In this document: positions 1 to 7,434 of the stretch, piece after piece
Layout: each line of letters begins with the position of its first letter
Numbering within the stretch: position 1 is the first letter of the stretch
Assembly: GCA_029259605.1 (NCBI GenBank)
Contig: JAJDEV010000167.1
Location: forward strand, 1-58,445
DNA length: 58,445 bases
Origin: Planctomycetota bacterium
GTDB taxonomy: Bacteria; Planctomycetota; UBA1135; GCA-002686595
Direction of reading: 5' to 3'
Program-made: the position numbers and the translations under genes
Notes under the pieces: model-generated
The model's database searches: none
Seen by the model: only the letters and a program-made list of their open reading frames with translations
Told to the model about the DNA's origin: nothing

Positions 1-140
1 CACGCCATCGTCGGAGGGTGATGGATCCGTGCTGGCAAGGCGCGCTGACGACGCGTATTGGTGGAACCTCGGAGGAAGCGGAACGCAGGCAGCGCGGATC
101 CAGTGCCGTTCGAGGGTGGCGTGAGTTTCACCACGGGCTG
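1..140. mobile_element. MITE-like element, copy 1 (cut by window start)
   Basis: This copy matches positions 5977-6116 of the complete copy with 4 mismatches in 140 bases and no gaps. It ends in the right terminal inverted repeat and is followed by CTAG at 141-144. Its left terminus lies outside the window. The CTAG also supplies the TAG stop of the minus-strand radical SAM gene that begins there. No transposase is encoded, so it is non-autonomous. The CTAG flank is the kind of target site used by IS5-family transposases, which is an inference about parentage only. Confidence 0.85.
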
Positions 141-1121
141 CTAGCAGGTCTTGCAGCGATCGGGCAGGTCGCCCGCCATCAGGCGCACGCGGAACTGGCG
201 GTACGCCTCGTTGTTCCAGATCGCGGCGCCGTCCTCCTCGAAGACGTTGCCGAACGACAGCTCGCGGCTGTCGTAGTAGTTGCAGCACGGCGTGACGTCG
301 CCCTCGACCGTGACGTAAGTCATGTGGCGCGGCCAGTAGCAGTCCATGCGCTCCTGCTTCGTCCAGTCGTTGTAGGCCCACACGACCTCGACGTTGCCCT
401 TGTACGGCGGCAGCGTCTTGATCCAGTCGCGCTCCTCGTCGCCGAGGCAGAGCTTCTTCAGCTCGGGGTCCGGCACCGCGTTGATCTTGGTGAAGATGAT
501 CGTCTCGACGCCGAGCTCTTCGGCGATGGCGAGCATCTTCGGGATCTGCTTCAGGTTGCGCTTCGACAGCACGGTCATGATGCCGATGTGCGGTGTCTCG
601 GAGCCGAGGGCGCGCTTGGCCTCGAGCAGGCTCGTGACGCAACGTCGATAGCGACGCAGCGTCCCGCCCTTGCGCAGCTTGCGGAAGGTCGGCTCGTCCG
701 CGCCGTCCATGGAGAAGTTGATGAGCTTCAGACCCGAGCGCACGGCAGCGTAGGCGGTCTCGCGCTCGATCATCGAAGCGTTCGAGAACGTGTGCACCTC
801 GATCCCGCGCTTCGTCGCCGCCTCGATGATGTCGAGGATGCACGGGTTGAGGAAGACCTCGCCGATGCCCTGGAGCTCGATCTTCTTCACCGTCGGGAAG
901 GCGTCGAGGATCTTGTGCAGCTGCTCGACCGAGAGGTGCTTCTCGGGGCGGTCGTAGCTCGGCAGGGCGAGCGGGCACGACGGGCAGCGGAAGTTGCAGA
1001 TCGACGAGGTCTCGATCTGCATCGCCGTCGGCGGGAGCGGGTTCTCGCCGGTCGAGCGGAACGCGTCCCAATCGAGGATGGGGAGCTCGCCGTTCGAGCT
1101 CGATTGTTCGGGGGCATCCAT
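141..1121 (-). CDS. Radical SAM/SPASM-type protein
   Basis: The protein has 326 residues with an N-terminal CNFRCPSC motif, the CxxxCxxC site that binds the SAM-cleaving [4Fe-4S] cluster. This is followed by a partial TIM-barrel pattern (ELQGIGEVFLNP). The C-terminal part has Cys pairs (TPCCNYYDS, then a terminal CKTC) as expected for a SPASM-type auxiliary cluster domain. The start is placed at ATG 1121. An upstream ATG at 1205 overlaps a good extended -10 (1191-1199) and would add a low-complexity Pro/Arg-rich leader. The stop codon is TAG inside the CTAG flank of the adjacent MITE, so the natural C-terminus may have been altered by insertion: the protein ends directly on CKTC, where SPASM domains often continue. 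The substrate cannot be inferred. It is divergent from moaD-moaE but is not a MoaA-type protein. Confidence 0.85.
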   Translation of the reverse strand: MDAPEQSSSNGELPILDWDAFRSTGENPLPPTAMQIETSSICNFRCPSCPLALPSYDRPEKHLSVEQLHKILDAFPTVKKIELQGIGEVFLNPCILDIIEAATKRGIEVHTFSNASMIERETAYAAVRSGLKLINFSMDGADEPTFRKLRKGGTLRRYRRCVTSLLEAKRALGSETPHIGIMTVLSKRNLKQIPKMLAIAEELGVETIIFTKINAVPDPELKKLCLGDEERDWIKTLPPYKGNVEVVWAYNDWTKQERMDCYWPRHMTYVTVEGDVTPCCNYYDSRELSFGNVFEEDGAAIWNNEAYRQFRVRLMAGDLPDRCKTC

Positions 1122-1190
1122 ATGGGGCGGCGACCGGGGGAGCGGTCGGACGAGGCTCCGAGGACCCTCATCGGCCGCGCCGATCCAAGA

Positions 1191-1199
1191 AGTGTAGCA
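1191..1199 (-). promoter_or_regulatory. Extended -10 for the radical SAM gene
   Basis: The minus strand reads TGCTACACT, an extended -10 (TGn plus TACACT), about 70 nt upstream of ATG 1121. No convincing -35 is visible. The same TGCTA-type box recurs upstream of several other genes here. Confidence 0.45.
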
Positions 1200-1279
1200 C
1201 GGCACCCAAGCGCTCCTCGATCCGGACGACGCCGCCCGCGACGCTTGTCATCGCTCCGCGGCGAGGATGGGATAGGGGC

Positions 1280-1990
1280 GTGAAGCTCACGATTCGCCTG
1301 TTCGCGTCCCTGCGGGAGCGCGCCGGTTCCGAGAGGCTCGTGCTCGACGACTTGCCGGACACGCTCGACGTCGCCGGGCTCAAGCGTGCGCTCCAGGAGC
1401 GCCACGCCGAGCTCGGCTCGCTCGAAGGCGTGCGCGGCGTCCTGGACACGAGCTGGGTCGACGACGCGACGACGCTGGCCGATGGGCAGGAGGTGTCGCT
1501 CCTGCCGCCGGTCTCGGGCGGCACGGCGCGCGAAGATTTTTCGGCGGGCGTGTTCGAGCTCCACGCGGACGCACTCGATCCGGAATCCGCGCGGCGCCGC
1601 GTCACGGATGACGGCTGCGGCGCGTGCGTCGTCTTCACCGGCACGACGCGTGAGCGCAATCGCGAGCGCGACGTCGTGCGGCTCGATTACGAGGCGTTCG
1701 AGGAGATGGCGGGCACCGAGATGCGGCGCATCTTCGGCGATGCGCTCACGCGCTTCGGCCCGGCGTCTGCCGGCGGGGACGAGGCGTTGCGGCTCGCCAT
1801 GCTCGTGCTGCACCGAACGGGAGTGGTCGAGGTGGGCGAGCCGTCGGTCGTCATCGCCGTCGCCAGCCCGCACCGCGACGCGGCCTTCCTCGCCGCGCGC
1901 TTCCTGATCGACGAGTTGAAGAAGAACGTCCCGCTCTGGAAGAAGGAGCGCTACGCCGACGGCGAGCATTGGATCGGGGACCGTTCCTGA
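1280..1990 (+). CDS. moaX: Molybdopterin synthase, MoaD-MoaE fusion (MoaX-like)
   Basis: The 236-residue protein joins both molybdopterin synthase subunits, which convert precursor Z (cPMP) to molybdopterin. Residues 1-81 are a MoaD ubiquitin-like domain ending in the hallmark Gly80-Gly81 (LLPPVSGG). Residues from about 88 onward are MoaE, with FTGTTRERN, LDYEAFEEMA and the conserved WKKE segment near the C-terminus. MoaD needs a free C-terminal Gly for thiocarboxylation. The fusion therefore either must be cut after Gly81, as established for mycobacterial MoaX, or works differently. The start is GTG 1280, immediately following a purine-rich stretch. The MBL hydrolase gene follows after 6 bp and is probably co-transcribed. 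No other molybdenum-cofactor gene is visible in the window. Confidence 0.92.
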   Translation: MKLTIRLFASLRERAGSERLVLDDLPDTLDVAGLKRALQERHAELGSLEGVRGVLDTSWVDDATTLADGQEVSLLPPVSGGTAREDFSAGVFELHADALDPESARRRVTDDGCGACVVFTGTTRERNRERDVVRLDYEAFEEMAGTEMRRIFGDALTRFGPASAGGDEALRLAMLVLHRTGVVEVGEPSVVIAVASPHRDAAFLAARFLIDELKKNVPLWKKERYADGEHWIGDRS

Positions 1991-1996
1991 CGTCGC

Positions 1997-2656
1997 ATGG
2001 ACACGATCTCGTCGACCCTCGGCATGCGCGTCGTCCCCGTGACGCCGTTCGCGCAGAACTGCTCGATCGTCCGCTCGCGGGCGAGCGGCTCCGGCGCGGT
2101 CATCGATCCGGGGGGCGACCTCGAGCTGATTCGAATGGCGATCGAGGAGAGCGACGTGCGCATCCGCGCGATCCTGCTGACCCATGGGCACGCGGACCAC
2201 GCCGGATCGACCGCGGCGCTCGCGCGCGAATTGGGCGTGCCCGTCATCGGTCCGCACGAGGAGGACCGCTTCTGGCTCGACTCGCTTCCGCAGCAGGCGG
2301 CGGCGTTCGGGCTCGAGCCGGCGGAGGTCTGCTCGCCCGACCGCTGGCTCACGGACGGCGACACGGTCGAGGTCGACGACCTCGTGTTCGACGTGATCCA
2401 TTGCCCGGGCCACACGCCCGGCCACGTCGTCTTCCACCACGCGCCGTCCGCTTTTTGTGTCGTGGGCGACGTGCTCTTTCGCGGCTCGATCGGTCGCACC
2501 GACTTTCCGAAGGGCGACCACGACACGCTCATTCGCTCGATCACCGAGAAGCTGCTGCCGCTCGGCGACGACGTGACCTTCCTGCCCGGCCACGGTCCGG
2601 CGTCGACGTTCGGTGTCGAGCGAGAAACGAATCCGTTCCTGACTCGGCGCGGCTAG
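1997..2656 (+). CDS. Metallo-beta-lactamase-fold hydrolase, YcbL/glyoxalase II-like
   Basis: This 219-residue protein shows the full metal-ligand set of the MBL fold: THGHADHAG near residue 60, CPGHTPGH, GDVLF and a C-terminal LPGHGP. Size and motif spacing fit the short YcbL-type type-II glyoxalases, which hydrolyse thioesters such as S-lactoylglutathione, rather than lactamases. No signal peptide is seen, so it is cytoplasmic. ATG 1997 is used; an internal ATG ten codons later is possible. It lies 6 bp behind the molybdopterin synthase gene. The pairing is probably transcriptional rather than functional. Confidence 0.88.
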   Translation: MDTISSTLGMRVVPVTPFAQNCSIVRSRASGSGAVIDPGGDLELIRMAIEESDVRIRAILLTHGHADHAGSTAALARELGVPVIGPHEEDRFWLDSLPQQAAAFGLEPAEVCSPDRWLTDGDTVEVDDLVFDVIHCPGHTPGHVVFHHAPSAFCVVGDVLFRGSIGRTDFPKGDHDTLIRSITEKLLPLGDDVTFLPGHGPASTFGVERETNPFLTRRG

Positions 2657-2685
2657 CCGCGCGTGTGGTGTTCGAGCGCCGGCGC

Positions 2686-2694
2686 TGCTAGATT
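2686..2694 (+). promoter_or_regulatory. Extended -10 upstream of ETF:QO
   Basis: TGCTAGATT lies 68 nt upstream of the ATG at 2762. No clear -35 is present. A Shine-Dalgarno GGAG at 2749-2752 lies 9 nt before the start. Confidence 0.4.
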
Positions 2695-2761
2695 CTGCGG
2701 CCCATTCGTGGATCGGGAGCCCCTGGGCGGGGCCTTTCGCGAGCCGACGGAGCGACGAATC

Positions 2762-4453
2762 ATGGCCGGCGTGAACTTGAATTTGGAAGGAGTCGAGCGC
2801 GAGGAACTCGAGGTCGACGTCCTCATCGTGGGCGCCGGGCCCGCGTCGCTCGCGTGTGCCATTCAACTCAAGCGCCTGTTGGACGCGAACGGCCAGCAGG
2901 ACGCGAGCATCCTCGTGCTCGAGAAGGCCGAGGATGTCGGCTACCACATCCTCTCGGGCGCGGTCATGGACCCGCGCTCGATGAACGAGCTCTTCCCCGA
3001 TTGGAAAGAGAAGGGCTGCCCGTTCGAGGCCGAGGTGAACTTCGACTGCGTCGACTACCTCAAGCAGAGCGGCGGCAAGCTGCGCCTCAAGGGCCCGTTC
3101 GTTCCGCCGTCGCTCCACAACAAGGGCAACGTGATCATCAGCCTCTTCCGCGTCGTGCGCTGGCTGCGCGACCAGGCGGAGGAGATGGGCATCGACGTCT
3201 ACGCGGGCTTCGCCGGCGCGGGGGTGATCTACGACGGCGAGCGCGTCACCGGTGTGCAGACGCGCGACGCGGGCATCGCGAAGGACGGCTCGAAGAAGGC
3301 GCAGTTCGAGCCCGGCATGAACGTGAAGGCCAAGGTCACGGTCTTCGGCGAGGGCACGCGCGGCAGCCTGACCAAGGGCTTGATCGCGAAGCTCGGGCTC
3401 GATCGCGGCGCGAACCACCAGATCTACGAGACCGGCATCAAGGAGATCTGGAGCATCCCCGAGGCGCGCGGCAAAGAGATGCTCGGTCAGGTCATCCACA
3501 CGATGGGCGCGCCGCTCGGCTTCTCCGGCTACGGCGGCGGCTGGATCTACGGCCTCGGCGACAACCGGTTGTCGATCGGCTACGTCGTCGGACTCGACCA
3601 CCCCGACGCGAAGCTCGACCCGCACGCGCTGTTCGTCGAGTGGAAGAAGCACCCCGCGGTCGCCGCGCTCATCGAGGGCGGCGAGCTCCTGCGCTACGGC
3701 GCGAAGACGATCCCCGGCGGCGGGTACTACGCGTTGCCGAAGCTCCAGGGCGACGGCTTCTGCATCATCGGCGACAGCGCCGGCTTCATGAACATGGCGC
3801 GGCTCAAGGGCGTGCACCTCGCGATGAAGTCCGGGATGCTCGCGGCCGAAGGCATCGCCGAGGCGTTCCAGAAGGACGACACGACCGAGGCCGGGCTGTC
3901 GGGCTACACGCGCCGCTTCGAGGCGTCGTGGGCGAAGAAGGAACTCTGGAGCGTGCGCAACTTCCGCCAGGCGTTCCAATCGGGCTTCTTCTCGGGGGCC
4001 TTCGACGCGGGGTTGCAGATGATCACCGGCGGGCGCGGCCTCATCGCGCGCCGCTCCGCTGCCGCCGATCACGAGACCACCGGCGCGATCGGCAAGGCGC
4101 GGTTCGAGAAGCCGACGTTCGACGACAAGTACTGCGTCGACAAGCTGACCGACGTCTACAAGTCGGGCGCGATCCACGAAGAGGACCAGCCGTCGCACCT
4201 CGTCGTGACCGACACCGACATTTGCATCACGCGTTGTACGGAGGAGTACGGCAACCCGTGCCAGCACTTCTGTCCCGCGGCCGTGTACGAGTGGCCCTTC
4301 CAGAACGCGGGCGAAGCGCGGGAGAAGGGCGGCGTCGTCATCAACGCGTCGAACTGCGTGCACTGCAAGACGTGCGACGTCGCGGACCCCTATCAGATCA
4401 TCGAGTGGACCGTGCCCGAGGGGGGCGGCGGTCCCAAGTACATCGACATGTAG
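2762..4453 (+). CDS. Electron transfer flavoprotein-ubiquinone oxidoreductase
   Basis: ETF:QO passes electrons from reduced electron transfer flavoprotein (fatty-acid and amino-acid oxidation) to the quinone pool at the inner membrane. The 563-residue protein begins with a Rossmann FAD motif (IVGAGPASLACA). It has the central GYGGGWIYGLG region typical of the family. It ends with the ferredoxin-like segment carrying the [4Fe-4S] cysteines (CITRCTEE, CQHFCP, CVHCKTC) and a PEGGGGPKY terminus. Length matches the mature bacterial and mitochondrial enzymes. ATG 2762 is preceded by GGAG with 9-nt spacing; an upstream in-frame extension is not convincing. The etfAB genes are not in the window. Confidence 0.95.
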   Translation: MAGVNLNLEGVEREELEVDVLIVGAGPASLACAIQLKRLLDANGQQDASILVLEKAEDVGYHILSGAVMDPRSMNELFPDWKEKGCPFEAEVNFDCVDYLKQSGGKLRLKGPFVPPSLHNKGNVIISLFRVVRWLRDQAEEMGIDVYAGFAGAGVIYDGERVTGVQTRDAGIAKDGSKKAQFEPGMNVKAKVTVFGEGTRGSLTKGLIAKLGLDRGANHQIYETGIKEIWSIPEARGKEMLGQVIHTMGAPLGFSGYGGGWIYGLGDNRLSIGYVVGLDHPDAKLDPHALFVEWKKHPAVAALIEGGELLRYGAKTIPGGGYYALPKLQGDGFCIIGDSAGFMNMARLKGVHLAMKSGMLAAEGIAEAFQKDDTTEAGLSGYTRRFEASWAKKELWSVRNFRQAFQSGFFSGAFDAGLQMITGGRGLIARRSAAADHETTGAIGKARFEKPTFDDKYCVDKLTDVYKSGAIHEEDQPSHLVVTDTDICITRCTEEYGNPCQHFCPAAVYEWPFQNAGEAREKGGVVINASNCVHCKTCDVADPYQIIEWTVPEGGGGPKYIDM

Positions 4454-4460
4454 CCCGACC

Positions 4461-5918
4461 ATGAACCTGACCACGAAAGATTCGAAAGCCGCGCTGACCT
4501 CGACCGACCTGCTGGTCGTTCTCGGACTCGAGAACTCGCGCCTGTCCCTGCCGACCGGCGTGAAGGTTCCGGCGCTGTCGACGCAGTCGTTCAAGGGCGA
4601 GTTTCGCGAAGCGCGCCTCACGGACGCGATCGGCGGAGCGGCGCAGCGCGTCCTGAAGATCGGGCTCGGCAAGGCCGCCGACACCGACATGGAACGCCTG
4701 CGCCGTGCGGCGGCGATCGCCGTCAAGAAGGCCGAGAAGGTTCGCGCGCGTTCCGTCGTGATCTGGTGCGCCGCGGCGATCGAGAAGGCCGCCGGGGGCG
4801 CCGAGGCGTGCGGTCAGGCGCTGGCCGAGGGCGCGCTCATGGGGGCCTACGTGTGCGACGCCTACAAGAGCGACGCGAAGCCGCCGTACCTCAAGAAGAC
4901 GACGCTCGTCGGCAGCGGCGCGCGCTTCAAGAAGGGCGCGGCGCGCGGAACCGCGATCGGTGAGGCGAACTGCTTCGCGCGCTCGCTGCAGGACGCGCCC
5001 GGCAATCTGATGCGTCCGCGCGACATGGCGATGTCGGCGCGCAAGGTGGCGGGACGCAGCGCGCGCATCACGTGCAAGGTGCTGGACGAGAAGGCGATGG
5101 CGAAGCTCGGCATGGGCTCGCTGCTGTCTGTTTCGCGCGGTTCCTCCGAGCCGGCGTACCTCATCCATCTCACGTACAAGCCGACCAAGAAGCCGTCGAA
5201 GAAGCTGTGCCTCGTCGGCAAGGGACTCACGTTCGACGCCGGCGGCATCAGCATCAAGCCGTCCGCGAAGATGGACGAGATGAAGTACGACATGTCGGGC
5301 GGCGCGGCCGTGCTCGGGGTGTTCCACGCGCTGGCCAAGCTCTCCCCGACCGCCGAGGTGCACGGCATCGTCGCCACGTCGGAGAACCTGCCCGACGGCA
5401 AGGCGAACAAGCCGGGCGACATCGTCACCGCGATGAACGGTACGACGATCGAGGTGCTGAACACCGACGCCGAGGGACGCCTGATCCTCGCCGACGCGCT
5501 CGCCTACGCGGCGAAGAAGGTGAAGCCGGACGCGACGGTCGACCTCGCGACGCTCACGGGCGCGGTGGTCGTCGCCCTCGGCCACGAACTCTCGGGCGTG
5601 ATGGGCAACGACGAGAAGCTGCAGGATGCGCTCGTCGAATCGGGTCAGCGAACGGGCGAGCTCGTCTGGCGGCTCCCGCTGCTCGACTGTCACAAGACGC
5701 ACGTGAAGGGCAACTTCGCGGACCTGCGCAACATCAACTCCGGGCAGGGCGCGGGCTCGACCGCGGGCGCGGCCTTCCTCTCGCACTTCGTCGGTGACAT
5801 GAAGTGGGCGCACCTCGACATCGCCGGAGCTGCGTGGGGCGTGGACGACCGCGACTACCAGGGCGGAGCGAAGGGCACGGGCGTCGGCGTGCGGCTGCTC
5901 ACGGACTGGATCGGCTGA
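4461..5918 (+). CDS. pepA: Leucyl aminopeptidase (M17 family)
   Basis: This 485-residue cytosolic aminopeptidase belongs to the M17 family. The C-terminal catalytic domain carries KGLTFDAGGISIKPS with metal-binding Lys/Asp, MKYDMSGGAA, and the signature NTDAEGRLILADAL with the catalytic Arg. The N-terminal domain is the variable macro-domain-like part. It removes N-terminal residues from peptides using two divalent metals, probably as a hexamer by family knowledge. It starts only 7 bp after the ETF:QO stop and is likely co-transcribed with it. A short GC hairpin (CCCGG...CCGGG, 5925-5938) directly after the stop may aid termination. Confidence 0.95.
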   Translation: MNLTTKDSKAALTSTDLLVVLGLENSRLSLPTGVKVPALSTQSFKGEFREARLTDAIGGAAQRVLKIGLGKAADTDMERLRRAAAIAVKKAEKVRARSVVIWCAAAIEKAAGGAEACGQALAEGALMGAYVCDAYKSDAKPPYLKKTTLVGSGARFKKGAARGTAIGEANCFARSLQDAPGNLMRPRDMAMSARKVAGRSARITCKVLDEKAMAKLGMGSLLSVSRGSSEPAYLIHLTYKPTKKPSKKLCLVGKGLTFDAGGISIKPSAKMDEMKYDMSGGAAVLGVFHALAKLSPTAEVHGIVATSENLPDGKANKPGDIVTAMNGTTIEVLNTDAEGRLILADALAYAAKKVKPDATVDLATLTGAVVVALGHELSGVMGNDEKLQDALVESGQRTGELVWRLPLLDCHKTHVKGNFADLRNINSGQGAGSTAGAAFLSHFVGDMKWAHLDIAGAAWGVDDRDYQGGAKGTGVGVRLLTDWIG

Positions 5919-5937
5919 CGGGGTCCCGGCACGCCGG

Positions 5938-5977
5938 GAGTTTCACCACGGCCTGCTAGCAGCGCGTGGTGAAACTC
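5938..5977. repeat. 40-bp near-perfect palindrome at MITE junction
   Basis: Two outward-facing element ends abut at CTAG (5956-5959). The left half reads as an element right end (GAGTTTCACCACGGCCTG) and the right half is the left inverted repeat of the complete copy. Only the two positions on each side of the central CTGCTAGCAG differ. This suggests insertion next to, or recombination with, an older element end. It can form a strong hairpin after pepA. Confidence 0.75.
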
Positions 5978-6116
5978 ACGCCATCGTCGGAGGGGGATGG
6001 ATCCGTGCTGGCAAGGCGCGCTGACGACGCGTATTGGTGGATACTCGGAGGAAGCGGAACGCAGGCAGCGCGGATCCAGCGCCGTTCGAGGGTGGCGTGA
6101 GTTTCACCACGGGCTG
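5960..6116. mobile_element. MITE-like element, copy 2 (complete, 157 bp)
   Basis: The element is bounded by CTAG at 5956-5959 and 6117-6120. It has terminal inverted repeats of about 23 bp (CAGCGCGTGGTGAAACTCAC at the left, its complement with one difference at the right). It carries no transposase. It is in direct orientation relative to copy 1 and about 97% identical to it. A frame from GTG 5969 to TGA 6100 stays open in both copies and would give a 43-residue peptide, with no evidence for translation. The right CTAG provides the stop codon of the ZIP transporter gene. Confidence 0.88.
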
Positions 6117-6836
6117 CTAGGCGCCGAACGTGTGCAGCGCGGTGCTCGCGAGGATGCCGATGACGAGCAGCGCCAGGCGTAGGGCGCGGTCCTCGCGCCC
6201 GTGGAACACCTCGGGCAAGAGGTCGCCGAGCGAGACGTACAGGAACGTGCCCGCGGCGAGCGCCGTGACCGCCTGCGCGCCGGTCGACGTCAGGAACTCG
6301 AGCAGTTTCACGCCGAGCACCAATCCCGCGGGCGTCGCGAGCGCGAAGAGCGCGACGAGCATCACGATGCGGCGCGTGCCCTGATCGCTCAGGCGGAACA
6401 CGGCCGAGAGCGAAAACCCCTCGGCCGCTTTGTGGGCGACGATCGAGAGGAAGAGCACGCCCGCGACGTCTGGATCGTGGCGCACGGCGGCGAGTCCGAG
6501 CCCGGACGCGAAGGCGTGCACGCTGAGGCCGACGAACGAGCTCCACCCGAGCGCGACGTGCGAATCGTTGCGCGCGTCGCCGGGGAGGACCAGGTTCTCG
6601 ACGACGTAGAGCGCGAGCACGCCGGTGAGCACGAGCGCTCCGGGCCAGGGCGTCGGCAGGCCGCCGGACGCGGGCACGAGCGCCTCGGGAAGGAGGTGCA
6701 GGAACACGATCCCGAGGAACAGGCCCGTCGCGATCGCGACGAAGCCGTGCTGGATGCGGTGCGACTTGCCGACGAACAGCGGAACGAGCCCGCCGATCAG
6801 CGTCGTCGCGATCAGGCTCGCGGACCAGAGGAACAT
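6117..6836 (-). CDS. ZIP-family divalent metal transporter
   Basis: This 239-residue polytopic inner-membrane protein belongs to the ZIP family, which imports Zn(II), Fe(II) or related ions. Seen: about seven to eight hydrophobic segments, FLHLLPEAL in the first part, a HAFASGLGLA segment, the metal-path motif HKAAEGFSL, and GDLLPEVFH near the C-terminus. The ATG at 6836 gives a first membrane helix directly. The last residues (HTFGA) are followed by TAG contributed by the MITE flank, so the extreme C-terminus may be insertion-defined. It is convergent with pepA across the element. The preferred metal cannot be read from sequence. Confidence 0.88.
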   Translation of the reverse strand: MFLWSASLIATTLIGGLVPLFVGKSHRIQHGFVAIATGLFLGIVFLHLLPEALVPASGGLPTPWPGALVLTGVLALYVVENLVLPGDARNDSHVALGWSSFVGLSVHAFASGLGLAAVRHDPDVAGVLFLSIVAHKAAEGFSLSAVFRLSDQGTRRIVMLVALFALATPAGLVLGVKLLEFLTSTGAQAVTALAAGTFLYVSLGDLLPEVFHGREDRALRLALLVIGILASTALHTFGA

Positions 6837-6924
6837 GGGCGCATCAGCAGAGCGACTCGCGCCGGGCGTTCAAGCGTCGTGTCGATTCTGGGCGCGGGAG
6901 TTAGGAGTTCGTGGGTGCGCCCCG

Positions 6925-6930
6925 TAGGCT
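6925..6930 (+). promoter_or_regulatory. -10-like TAGGCT close to start of lipoprotein gene
   Basis: TAGGCT is followed by 10 nt and then ATG 6941, implying a leader of only a few nucleotides. It is one member of a recurring pattern of -10 boxes nearly touching start codons. Confidence 0.35.
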
Positions 6931-6940
6931 CGCGAGCACG

Positions 6941-7432
6941 ATGACGCATCCGCTGCGCCCCTCGATCCACCCCGCGCTGATGTGCCTGACCCTGGCAGCT
7001 CTCGCACTCGCCTGCCGTTCCTCGACGGCGGAGGGGGATGCGTCCGCGGTCGCTGTGGAGGCTTCGACGCGCTCGAGGGCGGTCACCGCCGCGCTCGTCG
7101 CCTCGGACCCCGCCGCACCGTCGGCGCGCGAGCGGAACGCGCGCGCCGCGTACTCTCGCGCGCTCGCGCTCGAACGCGAGGACGCGTACCACGCCGCCGT
7201 CGCGGTCTACGACGACCTGCTCTCCGCGTCACCGGACTACCGCGACGCCGAGCTGCGGCGCACGACGTTGCTTGCCTTCATCGAGCTGGCCGAGGACGAA
7301 TACGCGTCCGCGCTCGACGCCGAATCGACGGCGGAAGAACTCGCGCACCTGCGCCTGATCCGCGCCTTCTGGCCGACCTTCGAGGACGTCGGCGAGCGCA
7401 TCCGGAGCGCGGTCGCCGCGCGTGAGCGCTAG
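6941..7432 (+). CDS. Small lipoprotein with TPR-like helices
   Basis: The predicted protein has 163 residues with a signal peptide ending in a lipobox (LALAC). After a short Ala/Ser linker come helices resembling one or two TPR units (AYSRALALEREDAYHAAVAVYDDLL and neighbours, read as overlapping shorter stretches). No catalytic motif is seen. The start is set at ATG 6941 rather than the in-frame ATG 30 bp upstream because the signal sequence then begins normally. It probably sits on a membrane surface as a protein-protein interaction module. It is convergent with the sulfatase-like gene (2 bp between stops). Function unknown. Confidence 0.7.
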   Translation: MTHPLRPSIHPALMCLTLAALALACRSSTAEGDASAVAVEASTRSRAVTAALVASDPAAPSARERNARAAYSRALALEREDAYHAAVAVYDDLLSASPDYRDAELRRTTLLAFIELAEDEYASALDAESTAEELAHLRLIRAFWPTFEDVGERIRSAVAARER

Positions 7433-7434
7433 CG

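Noticed and set aside
1122..1205. N-terminal extension of the radical SAM gene to ATG 1205
   Set aside because: It overlaps an extended -10 box and encodes a Pro/Arg-rich leader not typical of the family; ATG 1121 is preferred.
887..4726. Very long minus-strand open frame opposite moaX, MBL hydrolase and ETF:QO
   Set aside because: Arg/Ala/His-rich composition with no family signal, antisense to three well-supported genes; it is a product of high GC codon bias.
5969..6100. 43-residue open frame inside the MITE (and in copy 1)
   Set aside because: The frame is open in both copies, but four substitutions are too few to test for selection, and there is no ribosome-binding site; not called as a gene.
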